From positions 1 through 59,474 of the forward strand of contig JACPKR010000019.1 in NCBI GenBank assembly GCA_016186945.1: a stretch of DNA of 59,474 nucleotides, given 5' to 3'. Origin of the DNA: Deltaproteobacteria bacterium (GTDB lineage: Bacteria; Bdellovibrionota_B; Oligoflexia; Oligoflexales; Bog-1112). Shown in pieces: positions 35,115 through 42,461 of this stretch. The notes beneath the pieces were generated by a model. That model had not been told where the DNA came from, made no database searches, and saw nothing but the letters and a program-made list of their open reading frames with translations. Position numbers and translations under genes: made by a program. Each line of letters opens with the position of its first letter. The first letter of the stretch is position 1.

Positions 35115-35795
35115 GTGAGTTGCGAAGACCCCAAAGTGGGCACATGCGTCGACCAGACCCAGGATGAGAAAGCAATGATCGCTCTCAACGCCGGGGACTA
35201 TGACACGGCGCAAACTTTACTGGAAGCCCTCATCGCATTTGAACCGGAGGAATACTTTCGCTACCCAAGGTTGGCAGCTACTTACGCAGCGCAAGGCGGG
35301 TTTGACATAACTGAGCTAGGACAAATCGACCAGAAAGCGGCAGGGACGGAATCTTTCCTCGACGCCATCGGGGCTTTTCTTCCTACTCCCGATCCGAACG
35401 ATTTGGGCAGCTACCGCGAGAAAGTTTCAACCATTGAAAAGGCCCGAGGCCAACTTATAAAAATGCCAGAGTCGGAACGCACAAAGGGCGAAACTTTCTA
35501 TGGAGCTAGTGCAGCCCTGCAACTGACGTTGTACCAAAGTGCGTATTCCGTTATGTTTATGAACCAGTTTGCAATTCCTGACCCCACGACGGGGGAAATT
35601 GACGTGGAAGCCCTCCAATCCATGACGATAGATGATGCCATCACCATCCTTAACAACTTCCGCGACTCCGTGGCTATCTCTCAGGCTGAAAACCCAGAAA
35701 TCGCTGAAAAGATCACCAACGGACTCGCACAGATCGAGCAGGCAGAAGGCGCGACCGACCGAGAGAAGATCATCTCTTTCCTGGGAAAAAAATGA
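35115..35795 (+). CDS. TPR-like protein, probable lipoprotein that lost its signal
   Basis: GTG 35115 behind GGAAGGAAAG begins MSCEDPKVGTCVDQ. The first Cys is placed like a lipoprotein Cys, but no hydrophobic signal precedes it: a family A repeat ends 37 bp upstream. The body is helical with a TPR-like pair (AMIALNAGDYDTAQTLLEAL and EYFRYPRLAATYAAQGGFD), then acidic helices. The stop overlaps the start of the AarF gene (35792-35795), so they are coupled. Either this is now a cytoplasmic protein or its signal was displaced by the repeat. Confidence 0.65.
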   Translation: MSCEDPKVGTCVDQTQDEKAMIALNAGDYDTAQTLLEALIAFEPEEYFRYPRLAATYAAQGGFDITELGQIDQKAAGTESFLDAIGAFLPTPDPNDLGSYREKVSTIEKARGQLIKMPESERTKGETFYGASAALQLTLYQSAYSVMFMNQFAIPDPTTGEIDVEALQSMTIDDAITILNNFRDSVAISQAENPEIAEKITNGLAQIEQAEGATDREKIISFLGKK

Positions 35796-37180
35796 ACAAG
35801 AAATCCGAAGAGCTTAGAAAAATCCCGACCAACGTCCTATCTCGAAGCGTCTCCCTGCTCAACCTAACTTTGTCCGCAGGGACGAAATACGCAGGCTTGA
35901 AATTGACCGACTTTTTCGCCACACATGCCGACAAAGACAAACGCTTTCACGAATTCCTCCAGAACCAGGCCCATGTATTGGTGAACGAATTGGGAAAACT
36001 GAAAGGCAGCATCATGAAAGCCGGACAACTTCTGTCCGTCTACGGGGAACACTTCTTCCCTCCGGAGGTGAACCGGGTGCTCAAAGCCTTACAGTCCGAC
36101 TCTCACCCCGTCAGCTGGTCGGAAATGAAAAAAGTCCTTGTCACCCAGTTGGGCGAGGAGACATTACAACGCCTGGACATCGACGAGAAACCTATCGCGG
36201 CGGCCTCCCTAGGGCAAGTCTACCGGGCACGCATCAAGGCCACAGGCGAATCCCTGGCCCTCAAAGTGCAATACCCTGGTGTCGACAAAGCGATCAATAG
36301 CGACCTGCGCTCTCTGAAAACTATTTTCTCGATCTCCCATCTTGTCCCCTCCGGCTCTTTCGATTTCGATGAGATATTCAGTGAGATACGCATGATGCTG
36401 AATAAGGAAGTCGACTACTTGCGGGAAATCGAATCGGTCGACACTTACCGTGAAAAACTTCGCTCAGACTCACGTTTCATTGTGCCCAAAACCTACCAGG
36501 AATTTACAACGAAAAGAGTACTCGCCCTGAGTGATGAAGACGGACTCGCCCTGGACAGCCAAGAGGTGATGAACCTGCCCCAGCTGGAGAAAAACAAGCT
36601 ATGCGCCTCAATCGCTGAGCTTATGTTTCAAGAAATTTTCGAGTGGCGCATGGTACAAACGGACCCCCACTTCGGTAACTACAAAGTTCGCATCGAAGAC
36701 GGGGTGCCGCGCCTTGTTTTGCTCGACTTCGGAGCCGTCCGCATTTTTCCCAAGCGCTACATCGAACCGTTCGCCCGTCTTGTAGCAGCCGCAATGGAAG
36801 GTGACGAGGAGACTATTTTTCAAGCAGGTGTGCAACTAGGCTTTTTGCAAGAAAACGATAACGAAAAAGTGCGTAAGCTATTTGCTAAAATTTGTTTCAT
36901 CGCTATTGAAGGATTTCAAGAAAACTATGAAAGCCCCCGATGGGACGGTTCAGAGGAAGGCCCCCACCCTTACGCATGGGGGGAAACGAAATTGCTCGAC
37001 CGTCTGGCGGAACTTACAAGAGATGCCATTTTTACCTTCAAACTTCGGACACCACCGCGTGAAGCCATTTTCCTTGATCGGAAAATGGTGGGCACATACA
37101 CGATCCTCTCCAAACTCGGCCTCCGCCTAGGCCCACGCAAGATGCTTGCCCACTACCTGGAAAAAGCTCTGCATGGTTGA
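35792..37180 (+). CDS. ABC1/AarF (UbiB/ADCK) family atypical kinase
   Basis: Atypical kinase or ATPase of the UbiB/COQ8 family, often linked to quinone synthesis. Seen: KxGQ motif in SIMKAGQLLSVYGEHFFPPE, the Ala-rich nucleotide loop in IAAASLGQVYRARI, Lys in LALKVQYPGVDKAI, catalytic QTDPHFGNYKV and metal-binding LLDFGAVRIFP. All family-defining residues are present. Length 462; no clear C-terminal membrane helices, unlike E. coli UbiB. Coupled to the TPR-like gene. A link to the UbiD gene 5 kb upstream is possible but not shown. Confidence 0.92.
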   Translation: MNKKSEELRKIPTNVLSRSVSLLNLTLSAGTKYAGLKLTDFFATHADKDKRFHEFLQNQAHVLVNELGKLKGSIMKAGQLLSVYGEHFFPPEVNRVLKALQSDSHPVSWSEMKKVLVTQLGEETLQRLDIDEKPIAAASLGQVYRARIKATGESLALKVQYPGVDKAINSDLRSLKTIFSISHLVPSGSFDFDEIFSEIRMMLNKEVDYLREIESVDTYREKLRSDSRFIVPKTYQEFTTKRVLALSDEDGLALDSQEVMNLPQLEKNKLCASIAELMFQEIFEWRMVQTDPHFGNYKVRIEDGVPRLVLLDFGAVRIFPKRYIEPFARLVAAAMEGDEETIFQAGVQLGFLQENDNEKVRKLFAKICFIAIEGFQENYESPRWDGSEEGPHPYAWGETKLLDRLAELTRDAIFTFKLRTPPREAIFLDRKMVGTYTILSKLGLRLGPRKMLAHYLEKALHG

Positions 37181-37352
37181 CACTATTGTATTTGAGAAAA
37201 AGAATTTAAAGAATTTAAGGATTTGGGAAAAACTTTTTGAAAAAAGTTATTTCCCCAAGCCCCTTTTCAAAAACTTCAATATCTAAAGTTTTTTGGGGGG
37301 AGGCGTGGAGGGGAACTTTTTTTCAAAAAAGGTCCTCTCCACAAATTCTAAA
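37181..37352 (-). repeat. Family A repeat, plain-core form with extra end (copy A5)
   Basis: Starts CACTATTGTATTTGAGAAAA followed by a duplicated AAAGAATTTAAGGATT, then the inverse plain-core element down to GGTCCTCTCCACAAATTC. The extra left segment looks like the other terminus of A, so this copy is a rearranged form. It fills the space between the convergent AarF and barrel genes. Confidence 0.8.
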
Positions 37353-37359
37353 ACTTTTT

Positions 37360-37887
37360 TCAAAACCTGACTCCGTAAGCAAATTCCCAATGGTCAAGGT
37401 TACGCTGGTTCTCGTTGAAATAGTGAAGGCGAGAATAATTGTAGGCTGTTTCAAAGAAATGGGGGCTTTCGAGTAAAGTGAAATCAAAGCCTAGGGCAAG
37501 CCTTGTATCATGAGCAGTCCCCCCTCCTTTTACATCACCCAATTTCATCACCTGCATCAGAAGACCGTAGGAAACGTAGAGAGGCAAATTAGATTCGCGA
37601 TCATTTAAGTAATGCTGAATGACTAGCCCGTAGACAAACTGATGAAGGCTGCGCTCATTTTTTCCATAACGATAGGCCGCATGAATGCCCAGCGACAGGG
37701 ATGGCTTGATAGCAAACTCATAGCGAAACAGCGGACCCACTACCGTTCTCGTCGTTGCACCGACCTTGTCCTCTATAAGTTGCCCGACCGATAAGCCCAG
37801 TCGTAAATCCCGCTTTGCACCAGACGTGAGAGTTATAGCCCCCACCTGACTCGAAATAAAAAGCATGACGCCTAACAAAAGTCTCAT
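37360..37887 (-). CDS. Small outer-membrane beta-barrel protein, 175 aa
   Basis: Signal peptide MRLLLGVMLFISSQVGA then short alternating strands, with aromatic girdle residues and a terminal Phe (HWEFAYGVRF), as expected for an 8-strand barrel of the OmpW/OmpX size. The ATG overlaps the mlaE stop, so the two are translationally coupled. The partnership with a lipid-transport permease suggests a role at the outer membrane in lipid traffic; this is inference. Confidence 0.75.
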   Translation of the reverse strand: MRLLLGVMLFISSQVGAITLTSGAKRDLRLGLSVGQLIEDKVGATTRTVVGPLFRYEFAIKPSLSLGIHAAYRYGKNERSLHQFVYGLVIQHYLNDRESNLPLYVSYGLLMQVMKLGDVKGGGTAHDTRLALGFDFTLLESPHFFETAYNYSRLHYFNENQRNLDHWEFAYGVRF

Positions 37888-38669
37888 TGCAACAAACCCC
37901 TCATCTGCAAATAGCTTAGAAAATAATCGCTCACCAAAATGATCACCAGCGAAATAACAACCGCTTCCGTCGTGGCCCGTCCCACTCCCTGGGCACCACC
38001 TCTGGCTTGAAACCCTTTATAGCAGCTTACCGACGAATAGATCGCGCCAAAAATTGCCGCCTTTTGCAAACCTTCGACTATGTCGCTCGGCTTGTTCAAC
38101 CAACGAATCTTGTCTATGAAAATGCCTGTGTCGACATCAAAGAGTAAGACCCCGATAACATAAGCAGAAAGAACTCCAAAAACAGTAAAAAACCCAGCCA
38201 AAAGGGGTACCATCAGTATCGAAGCCACGATGCGCGGAGACGCCAGGTAGGCCACAGGATTTACCGCCATTACCTTCATGGCATCAATCTGCTCGTTGAT
38301 CTTCATATTGGCAATCTCCGCCGCCATTGCAGAGCCAGCCCGCCCTGTGACTAGGAAAGAACCAATGACTGGCGAAAGTTCCTTGGATAGAGAGAAGGAG
38401 GCAGCCGTACCGATCAAAGATTCAACCCCGAAAATGCGGAAAATATGACCAAACTGAATACCAAAAACAGCCCCGACCATTATGGCGGCCATGATGATAA
38501 TGACCAGACTCCTCGCTCCCACAAATTCCATTTGCTGCAAGATAAGCTTGAAGCTGAGAGGGGGAAAGAATATCCGTCGGAAGGACTCCGCACAGAAAAG
38601 GAAATAACTCCCTAAACTGGAGAAAACATAGGAGACCATAGCGCCGAATTTAGAAAGCAGCAGCGTCAC
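37884..38669 (-). CDS. mlaE: MlaE-family ABC permease (phospholipid transport)
   Basis: Inner-membrane permease of the Mla-type MCE system. Family motifs: FVGARSLVIIIMAAIMVG, ELSPVIGSFLVTGRAGSAMA, AEIANMKINEQIDAMKVMAV and NPVAYLASPRIVASILMVPL. GTG start behind GGGGGAG. Length 261 is normal. Partners MlaF (ATPase) and MlaD (MCE protein) are not adjacent, so they must be encoded elsewhere. The only neighbour in the operon is a small barrel. Confidence 0.93.
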   Translation of the reverse strand: MTLLLSKFGAMVSYVFSSLGSYFLFCAESFRRIFFPPLSFKLILQQMEFVGARSLVIIIMAAIMVGAVFGIQFGHIFRIFGVESLIGTAASFSLSKELSPVIGSFLVTGRAGSAMAAEIANMKINEQIDAMKVMAVNPVAYLASPRIVASILMVPLLAGFFTVFGVLSAYVIGVLLFDVDTGIFIDKIRWLNKPSDIVEGLQKAAIFGAIYSSVSCYKGFQARGGAQGVGRATTEAVVISLVIILVSDYFLSYLQMRGLLQ

Positions 38670-38681
38670 AGCTCCCCCTTA

Positions 38682-38868
38682 GTGTTCAAGATAATCAATT
38701 TGGGGACAAACTTATACGAGTCTGTCATCCCGCGGCTTGACCGCGGGATCCAACTTGTTCGAGGAAGGCTGCCTGATTGGATCCCGCGGTCAAGCCGCGG
38801 GATGACAGTGGAGGGGATTTTTTTCAAAAAAGGTCCTCTCCACAAACTCTTTTTCCCAAACACTATAA
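38682..38868 (-). repeat. Family A repeat, palindrome-core form (copy A6)
   Basis: GTGTTCAAGATAATCAATTT, two inverted copies of the GATCCCGCGG/CCGCGGGATGAC palindrome, then GGTCCTCTCCACAAACTC and CACTATA. It lies just upstream of mlaE, so it cannot only be a terminator. Together with the left end of the IS605 remnant it fills the gene-free stretch 38670-38999. Confidence 0.85.
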
Positions 38869-38999
38869 ATTATAGGAAAAGCTTTGCCTACCAATTTGTC
38901 GGCAAGTGCTCCCGCTATAATTTGATTGCGAAGCTTTCAAATTTAGCTGGAGGTGAAAGCCGACGGCAGTGAGTCTTGAGCAAAGCGAAAGGGGAGCTG

Positions 39000-39350
39000 C
39001 TAAACGGGAGTATCTTGGTTGGCAATGTATAGCTTTAGGATAGTCAATGGGGATCCTCCGCAAGATACGAGACAGTAAGTCCGACTCCAAAAAACAGGTT
39101 TCCAGTAAAATTTCTTTAAATGTTGGGCAAAATTTTTTCGTGTCAGGCGTGATGTCACGGTTTTCAAATTATTAACGAGTTTTGAGGGTTGAACATTCGG
39201 GTTTAAAGAAATCAAAAGATGAACGTGGTCGCTCTCCCCATTGAATTCATGTAAGTGACAATCCCATTTTTTAAGAAGCCTTCCAAACTGTTCTTCAAGG
39301 AATACCAAGAGTTTTTTTGTAATACTTCTTATGCAGATCATCAACCGCAA
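39000..39350 (-). pseudogene. tnpA: IS200/IS605 Y1 transposase TnpA, N-terminally truncated
   Basis: 116 residues against the usual 130-155. The HUH motif is present in GESDHVHLLISLNP, as are LVNNLKTVTSRLTRK and the tyrosine segment ILKLYIANQ. The N-terminal part, usually with a KYR(R/H)xV motif, is missing, and a stop lies three codons ahead of the first possible start (TTG 39350). So it is likely inactive. It overlaps the tnpB relic head to head. Confidence 0.75.
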
Positions 39351-40178
39351 AGTGAATTACAGAATTTATCCGTCGGTAAAACAAAACCATCGGATGTTTG
39401 AATATTTGCGGTTACATCAGAGACTTTATAATTGCGCCCTTGAGGAGAGAATAGATGCATACAAAAAGTGTGGCGTTAATATTAAGTTTAAGGACCAATG
39501 CAAGAGCCTGACTCAAGTGCGTAGCGAAGATCCGGAGTATGCTTGGCTTAATGCTCAATCGGAACAGGTGACGTTAAAACGTTTGGATCTGGCTTTTGAA
39601 ATTTTTTTGGACGTGTTAAAGCGGGAAAAAAGAAAGTGGGTTTTCCCAGATTCAAGGCTTTGTCTAGGTTCAAAGGTTGGGGCTACAAGACGCATGGTGA
39701 TGGGTGAAGCCGAAGACGATGGAGATTTTTAGAAAAGGTGAGTTATGGTTTGCCTCCATAACTTTTTTGACAGAGAGACCTTTTCGAGAATCGGGGACCG
39801 AGGCAATAGGCATGGACTGGGGAACAAGTCGTTTTATGACGATTGTGATTGTCCCGGAAAAAGAAGGGATACAAAGCGGAAGAAGCTGGTATTGTATATG
39901 TGGAAGCACCCACCCGGACGCTAAAGCCAAGCCAGACATGTGCGAAGTGCCATTACAAAATGAAGAAGCAATTATTTGAGCGGGTTCATCACTGCATGAA
40001 ATGTGGGTTCAAGTGCGACCGCGATGTCAATGCAGCCCTTGTTATTTTGCAGTATGCATTAAGCAAAGTATCGGGTCAGGAACTGGCCTTAAGTGTGGAG
40101 AAGGTGCAGGGTGTTTATCTTGTGTCTTTGCTGAAGCACGAAACTCCATTCATACCGCAAGCTGCGTTCAGCAGCTGA
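39331..40178 (+). pseudogene. tnpB: TnpB (RNA-guided nuclease) with two frameshifts and an internal deletion
   Basis: Three pieces in three frames. 39331-39732 holds the N-terminal helical part (RLHQRLYNCALEERIDAYKK). About 39704-39845 holds the RuvC-I region with GMDWGTSRF. About 39849-40178 holds GYKAEEAGIVYVEAPTRT, the zinc finger CAKC ... CMKC and RuvC-III CDRDVNAALVIL. The roughly 130 residues that normally lie between RuvC-I and the zinc finger are gone. The gene cannot make an active nuclease. Confidence 0.8.
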
Positions 40179-40195
40179 GGATTGAGTGGAGTAGT

Positions 40196-40693
40196 TCATT
40201 GAGTACTGCTAATCCGGGTAAGACTCTGAATCAACCAATCATTGGTGTTGGGACTTCGCGGAACGACTTTCTGAGATAAGGCGGAACTGCGGATAAAGTA
40301 GTCGTCGGTGAGCTGTGCCCAGTCACCTTCCAACTTGACGACCAGCGGGTCTCCTTTCCTGTACTTAGCCACCGAAGGACTCATCATGTCCGCCCGCTGG
40401 TAAGCTGACGTCTGATCAGCTAACACAAAGCGGACGACACGTTCCGCTGGATTGTAAGGCCGAGCTGGTGCCACAGCCGGGGCTTCCTGTTCCTGCTGGA
40501 GATCAAGCTGCTCTCCCGCGTCTTCGTTCAACATTTGATCCAGTCCTCCTTCCTCACCCGGCTCTACGGCTGCTTGTTCCGTCGACTGTGTTTCCACGGC
40601 TTCTTCGACTTCCTTCTCTTCTCCTGCGCAAGCAAACAAGGCAAGGCAGCCCGTTATTAAGAAAATTCCTGATGTGAGCTTTGGCCGACGCAT
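40196..40693 (-). CDS. Lipoprotein with SH3-like domain
   Basis: ATG 40693 behind AAGGGAAAGGGAA gives a lipoprotein signal ending LITGCLALFACAGEEKE. An acidic low-complexity linker rich in Glu and Gln follows (to about 85). The C-terminal half is a bacterial SH3-like domain (RVVRFVLADQTSAYQRADMM, KGDPLVVKLEGDWAQLTDDY, FIRSSAL), a fold that often binds peptidoglycan peptides. The gene ends at the right edge of the decayed IS605, but its own end does not look damaged. Confidence 0.72.
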   Translation of the reverse strand: MRRPKLTSGIFLITGCLALFACAGEEKEVEEAVETQSTEQAAVEPGEEGGLDQMLNEDAGEQLDLQQEQEAPAVAPARPYNPAERVVRFVLADQTSAYQRADMMSPSVAKYRKGDPLVVKLEGDWAQLTDDYFIRSSALSQKVVPRSPNTNDWLIQSLTRISSTQ

Positions 40694-40796
40694 ATGGTTC
40701 CCTTTCCCTTGCTGAATTCTCGTAGTTTCCAAATTCACATATTTCATCGGACTAGACGTGGTTTCCATTAATCGCTAAGCTAGGTAAACTTTGCCC

Positions 40797-40862
40797 GAAA
40801 GGGAGAGGAGTTTGATTAGGGAGAGGGAGGTTTGGAGGGGCGAGGGAACCGTCGCTCCTCCA
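40797..40862 (-). repeat. C repeat (copy C4)
   Basis: GGGAGAGGAGTTTGATTAGG then GAGGGAGGTTTGGAGGGGCG and GGGAACCGTCGCTCCTCC. It abuts A7; together these two repeats and short flanks fill the divergent gap 40694-41085, where no gene is seen. Confidence 0.75.
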
Positions 40863-40867
40863 AGAGA

Positions 40868-41060
40868 TATAGTATTTGGGAAAAAGAATTTGTGGAGAGG
40901 ATCTTTTTTGAAAAAAAGTTCCCCTCCACTGTCATCCCGCGGCTTGACCGCGGGATCCAATCAGGCAGCCTTCCTCGAACAAGTTGGATCCCGCGGTCAA
41001 GCCGCGGGATGACAGACTCGTATAAGTTTGTCCCCAAATTGATTATCTTGAACACTATAG
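40868..41060 (+). repeat. Family A repeat, palindrome-core form (copy A7)
   Basis: ATAGTATTTGGGAAAAAGAA, the two inverted GATCCCGCGG palindromes, then GTTTGTCCCCAAATTGATTA and CACTATAG. Both ends carry TATAG/CTATA, the clearest example of the TA-type termini. Confidence 0.85.
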
Positions 41061-41085
41061 ACAAGCCACAAACTTTGAGGACCAG

Positions 41086-41307
41086 ATGACAGCAGAAATG
41101 ATCATAGACCGACTGAAACAATCATTCCCCGACGCCACAGTGGAAGCCAGCGACATGACCGGAGGTGGCGACCATTGGGCGGTGAAGATTAAAAGTAAAG
41201 CCTTCGCTAACAAACCCCTCGTTGAACAACATCAGATGGTCTACAAAGCTCTTGGTGAGTGGATGAAGAAAGAAATTCACGCACTGAAAATAGAAACCTT
41301 GAAATAG
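41086..41307 (+). CDS. BolA/IbaG-family protein
   Basis: Small class II KH-like protein of 73 residues. FANKPLVEQHQMVYKALGEW is the family hallmark, with the His that helps bind a 2Fe-2S cluster together with a monothiol glutaredoxin, and HALKIETLK closes the domain. The short length fits IbaG/YrbA better than BolA. In E. coli, ibaG is next to mla genes; here mlaE is 2.5 kb away on the other side of the IS remnant, which may be a trace of that linkage. Confidence 0.9.
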   Translation: MTAEMIIDRLKQSFPDATVEASDMTGGGDHWAVKIKSKAFANKPLVEQHQMVYKALGEWMKKEIHALKIETLK

Positions 41308-41344
41308 GGAGAGGGGGGTCCGGGGGGGAGAGAGAACCGTCGAT
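41307..41344 (-). repeat. C repeat, short form (copy C5)
   Basis: TAGGGAGAGGGGGGTCCGGG followed by GGGGAGAGAGAACCGTCG. It starts at the bolA stop codon and ends at the stop of the opposing gene, thus filling the whole convergent gap. Confidence 0.7.
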
Positions 41345-41620
41345 TTAAGCTTTTCTGGATTGCCGACTACCTGCTTCCACTATTTTCACAATCATCCCAT
41401 CGAGTTCTATAAGGCGCAAACCTGCATTCTCCAGAGCAGCGATAAGAACGGCAAACCCTTCCCCCTGAGGCAAGCGACGGGGGGAGAAAATCTGAATCTC
41501 CCGATTCAGGGAAGGATCCATAACAAAACTGTAGCCTGACCAGCGCGCAACCTCCTCGATCAGTCTGTTAAGGGCGACAGGCTTGGGATAGTGGAGCGAC
41601 ACCGTCCGGTGATCGTCCAT
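41345..41620 (-). CDS. Stand-alone secretin N-terminal (STN/N0-like) domain protein
   Basis: The 91-residue product matches the layout of the N0/STN domain of secretins: VSLHYPKPVALNRLIEEVAR, then GYSFVMDPSLNREIQIFSP, GFAVLIAALENAGLRLIEL, MIVKIVEAG. In GspD or PilQ this domain is followed by more N-domains and a pore; here nothing follows, and there is no signal peptide. SD GGAGGG precedes the ATG. It is either a cut-off relic of a secretin gene or a free adaptor domain. The coding frame is clean. Confidence 0.6.
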   Translation of the reverse strand: MDDHRTVSLHYPKPVALNRLIEEVARWSGYSFVMDPSLNREIQIFSPRRLPQGEGFAVLIAALENAGLRLIELDGMIVKIVEAGSRQSRKA

Positions 41621-41695
41621 AGGAAGGCCCTCCGTTTTTGTCTCGAAGGGGTATCGGTTGAAATTTGGATTTCTTGAAAAAAAGATGTTTTTCCA

Positions 41696-42460
41696 CTAGA
41701 GGTCGATGGGTTGCACATTCCCCTCCTTCATCAAACTCTTGACACCAAGGGCCTCCACCGGGCTGAAATCTTGAATGCGGTTTTTCCTTAAATCAAGGAC
41801 CTGAAGACCGGTCAAGGTTCCTAAAGCTGTGACGTCATAGAGAGCATTTTCAAAGAGGTAAAGCTCTTTCAACTTTTTCAAGGAGGCAAGGGGGCTGGCG
41901 TCGCTTATTTCGTTATGGCCGAGGTTCAAGGTTTCGAGATTTTGCAGATATTTCAAAGGTGACACATCTACGATCTTGTTATTCCAGAGGTCCAAGTGTT
42001 TGAGACCTTCCCAGCCCTGGAACGGTGTCAGATCGACCAGCGACTCACCCTGAAGAGTAAAGCTTTCTTTCTCAACCAGCGCTGTATTCACTGCCTGACA
42101 CGTTGACCCCTGGAATTTCTGGGTGATGATGCGGACTGTCTGCTTGACAGACTCTGGTGCGCTAAGGTCGATGCACCATCGGTAGAAGTTCTTCACCTTG
42201 TTTTGCGAAACGCACCCGATGCCGTCCCACACAAAGCTTTTATTCGCCTTCCGACACATGGCAAGTGTGTAGGGCTTGACGCACACTTGATGGGCAGTGT
42301 TCCACTCAGCTCCTTTTGTTTTCTTGCACTCCGTCTCCTGTGCTTGGAGGGATGCGACGAGTGTCGTCGCTCGGTGAGAGATGGTTTCTGTTTTCTCCTT
42401 GCACGAAAGGGCAATGAAAAGCGTCGCAGCATTTAAGAAAGGCAGGGCATTTCCATACAA
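41696..42460 (-). CDS. Lipoprotein with Cys module and leucine-rich repeats
   Basis: TTG start, about nine bases after AGGGAGG that lies in the end of fadE. Lipoprotein signal ends LNAATLFIALSCKEK. Residues 25-90 carry a Cys module similar to that of the small lipoprotein at 16546 (EWNTAHQVCV, KSFVWDGIGC). Residues about 130-245 are four LRRs of the SDS22/internalin type (LKHLDLWNNKIVDVSPLKYL, LETLNLGHNEISDASPLASL and two more). It likely binds proteins at the cell surface or in the periplasm. The stop of fadE is one base upstream of this start. Confidence 0.75.
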   Translation of the reverse strand: MYGNALPFLNAATLFIALSCKEKTETISHRATTLVASLQAQETECKKTKGAEWNTAHQVCVKPYTLAMCRKANKSFVWDGIGCVSQNKVKNFYRWCIDLSAPESVKQTVRIITQKFQGSTCQAVNTALVEKESFTLQGESLVDLTPFQGWEGLKHLDLWNNKIVDVSPLKYLQNLETLNLGHNEISDASPLASLKKLKELYLFENALYDVTALGTLTGLQVLDLRKNRIQDFSPVEALGVKSLMKEGNVQPIDL

Positions 42461-42461
42461 G

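Larger units (their letters stand above)
38880..40195. mobile_element. Decayed IS200/IS605-type element
   Basis: Divergent tnpA and tnpB relics with structured ends. The left end (about 38930-38995) holds short stems such as CTTTC...GAAAG and GCAG...CTGC. The right end (about 40140-40190) has AGCTGC-gttca-GCAGCT nested inside ACTCCA...TGGAGT, as expected for a tnpB right end with an omegaRNA scaffold. Both genes are broken. The boundaries are approximate. It belongs to another TnpB subfamily than the intact element at 47521. Confidence 0.75.

Noticed and set aside
34919-35167. 82-residue plus-strand reading frame
   Set aside because: It is mostly family A repeat; the same peptide frame recurs at 37237 and in the minus strand at 21461-21628.
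37237-37476. 79-residue plus-strand reading frame
   Set aside because: Repeat-coded start followed by antisense of the barrel gene at 37360.
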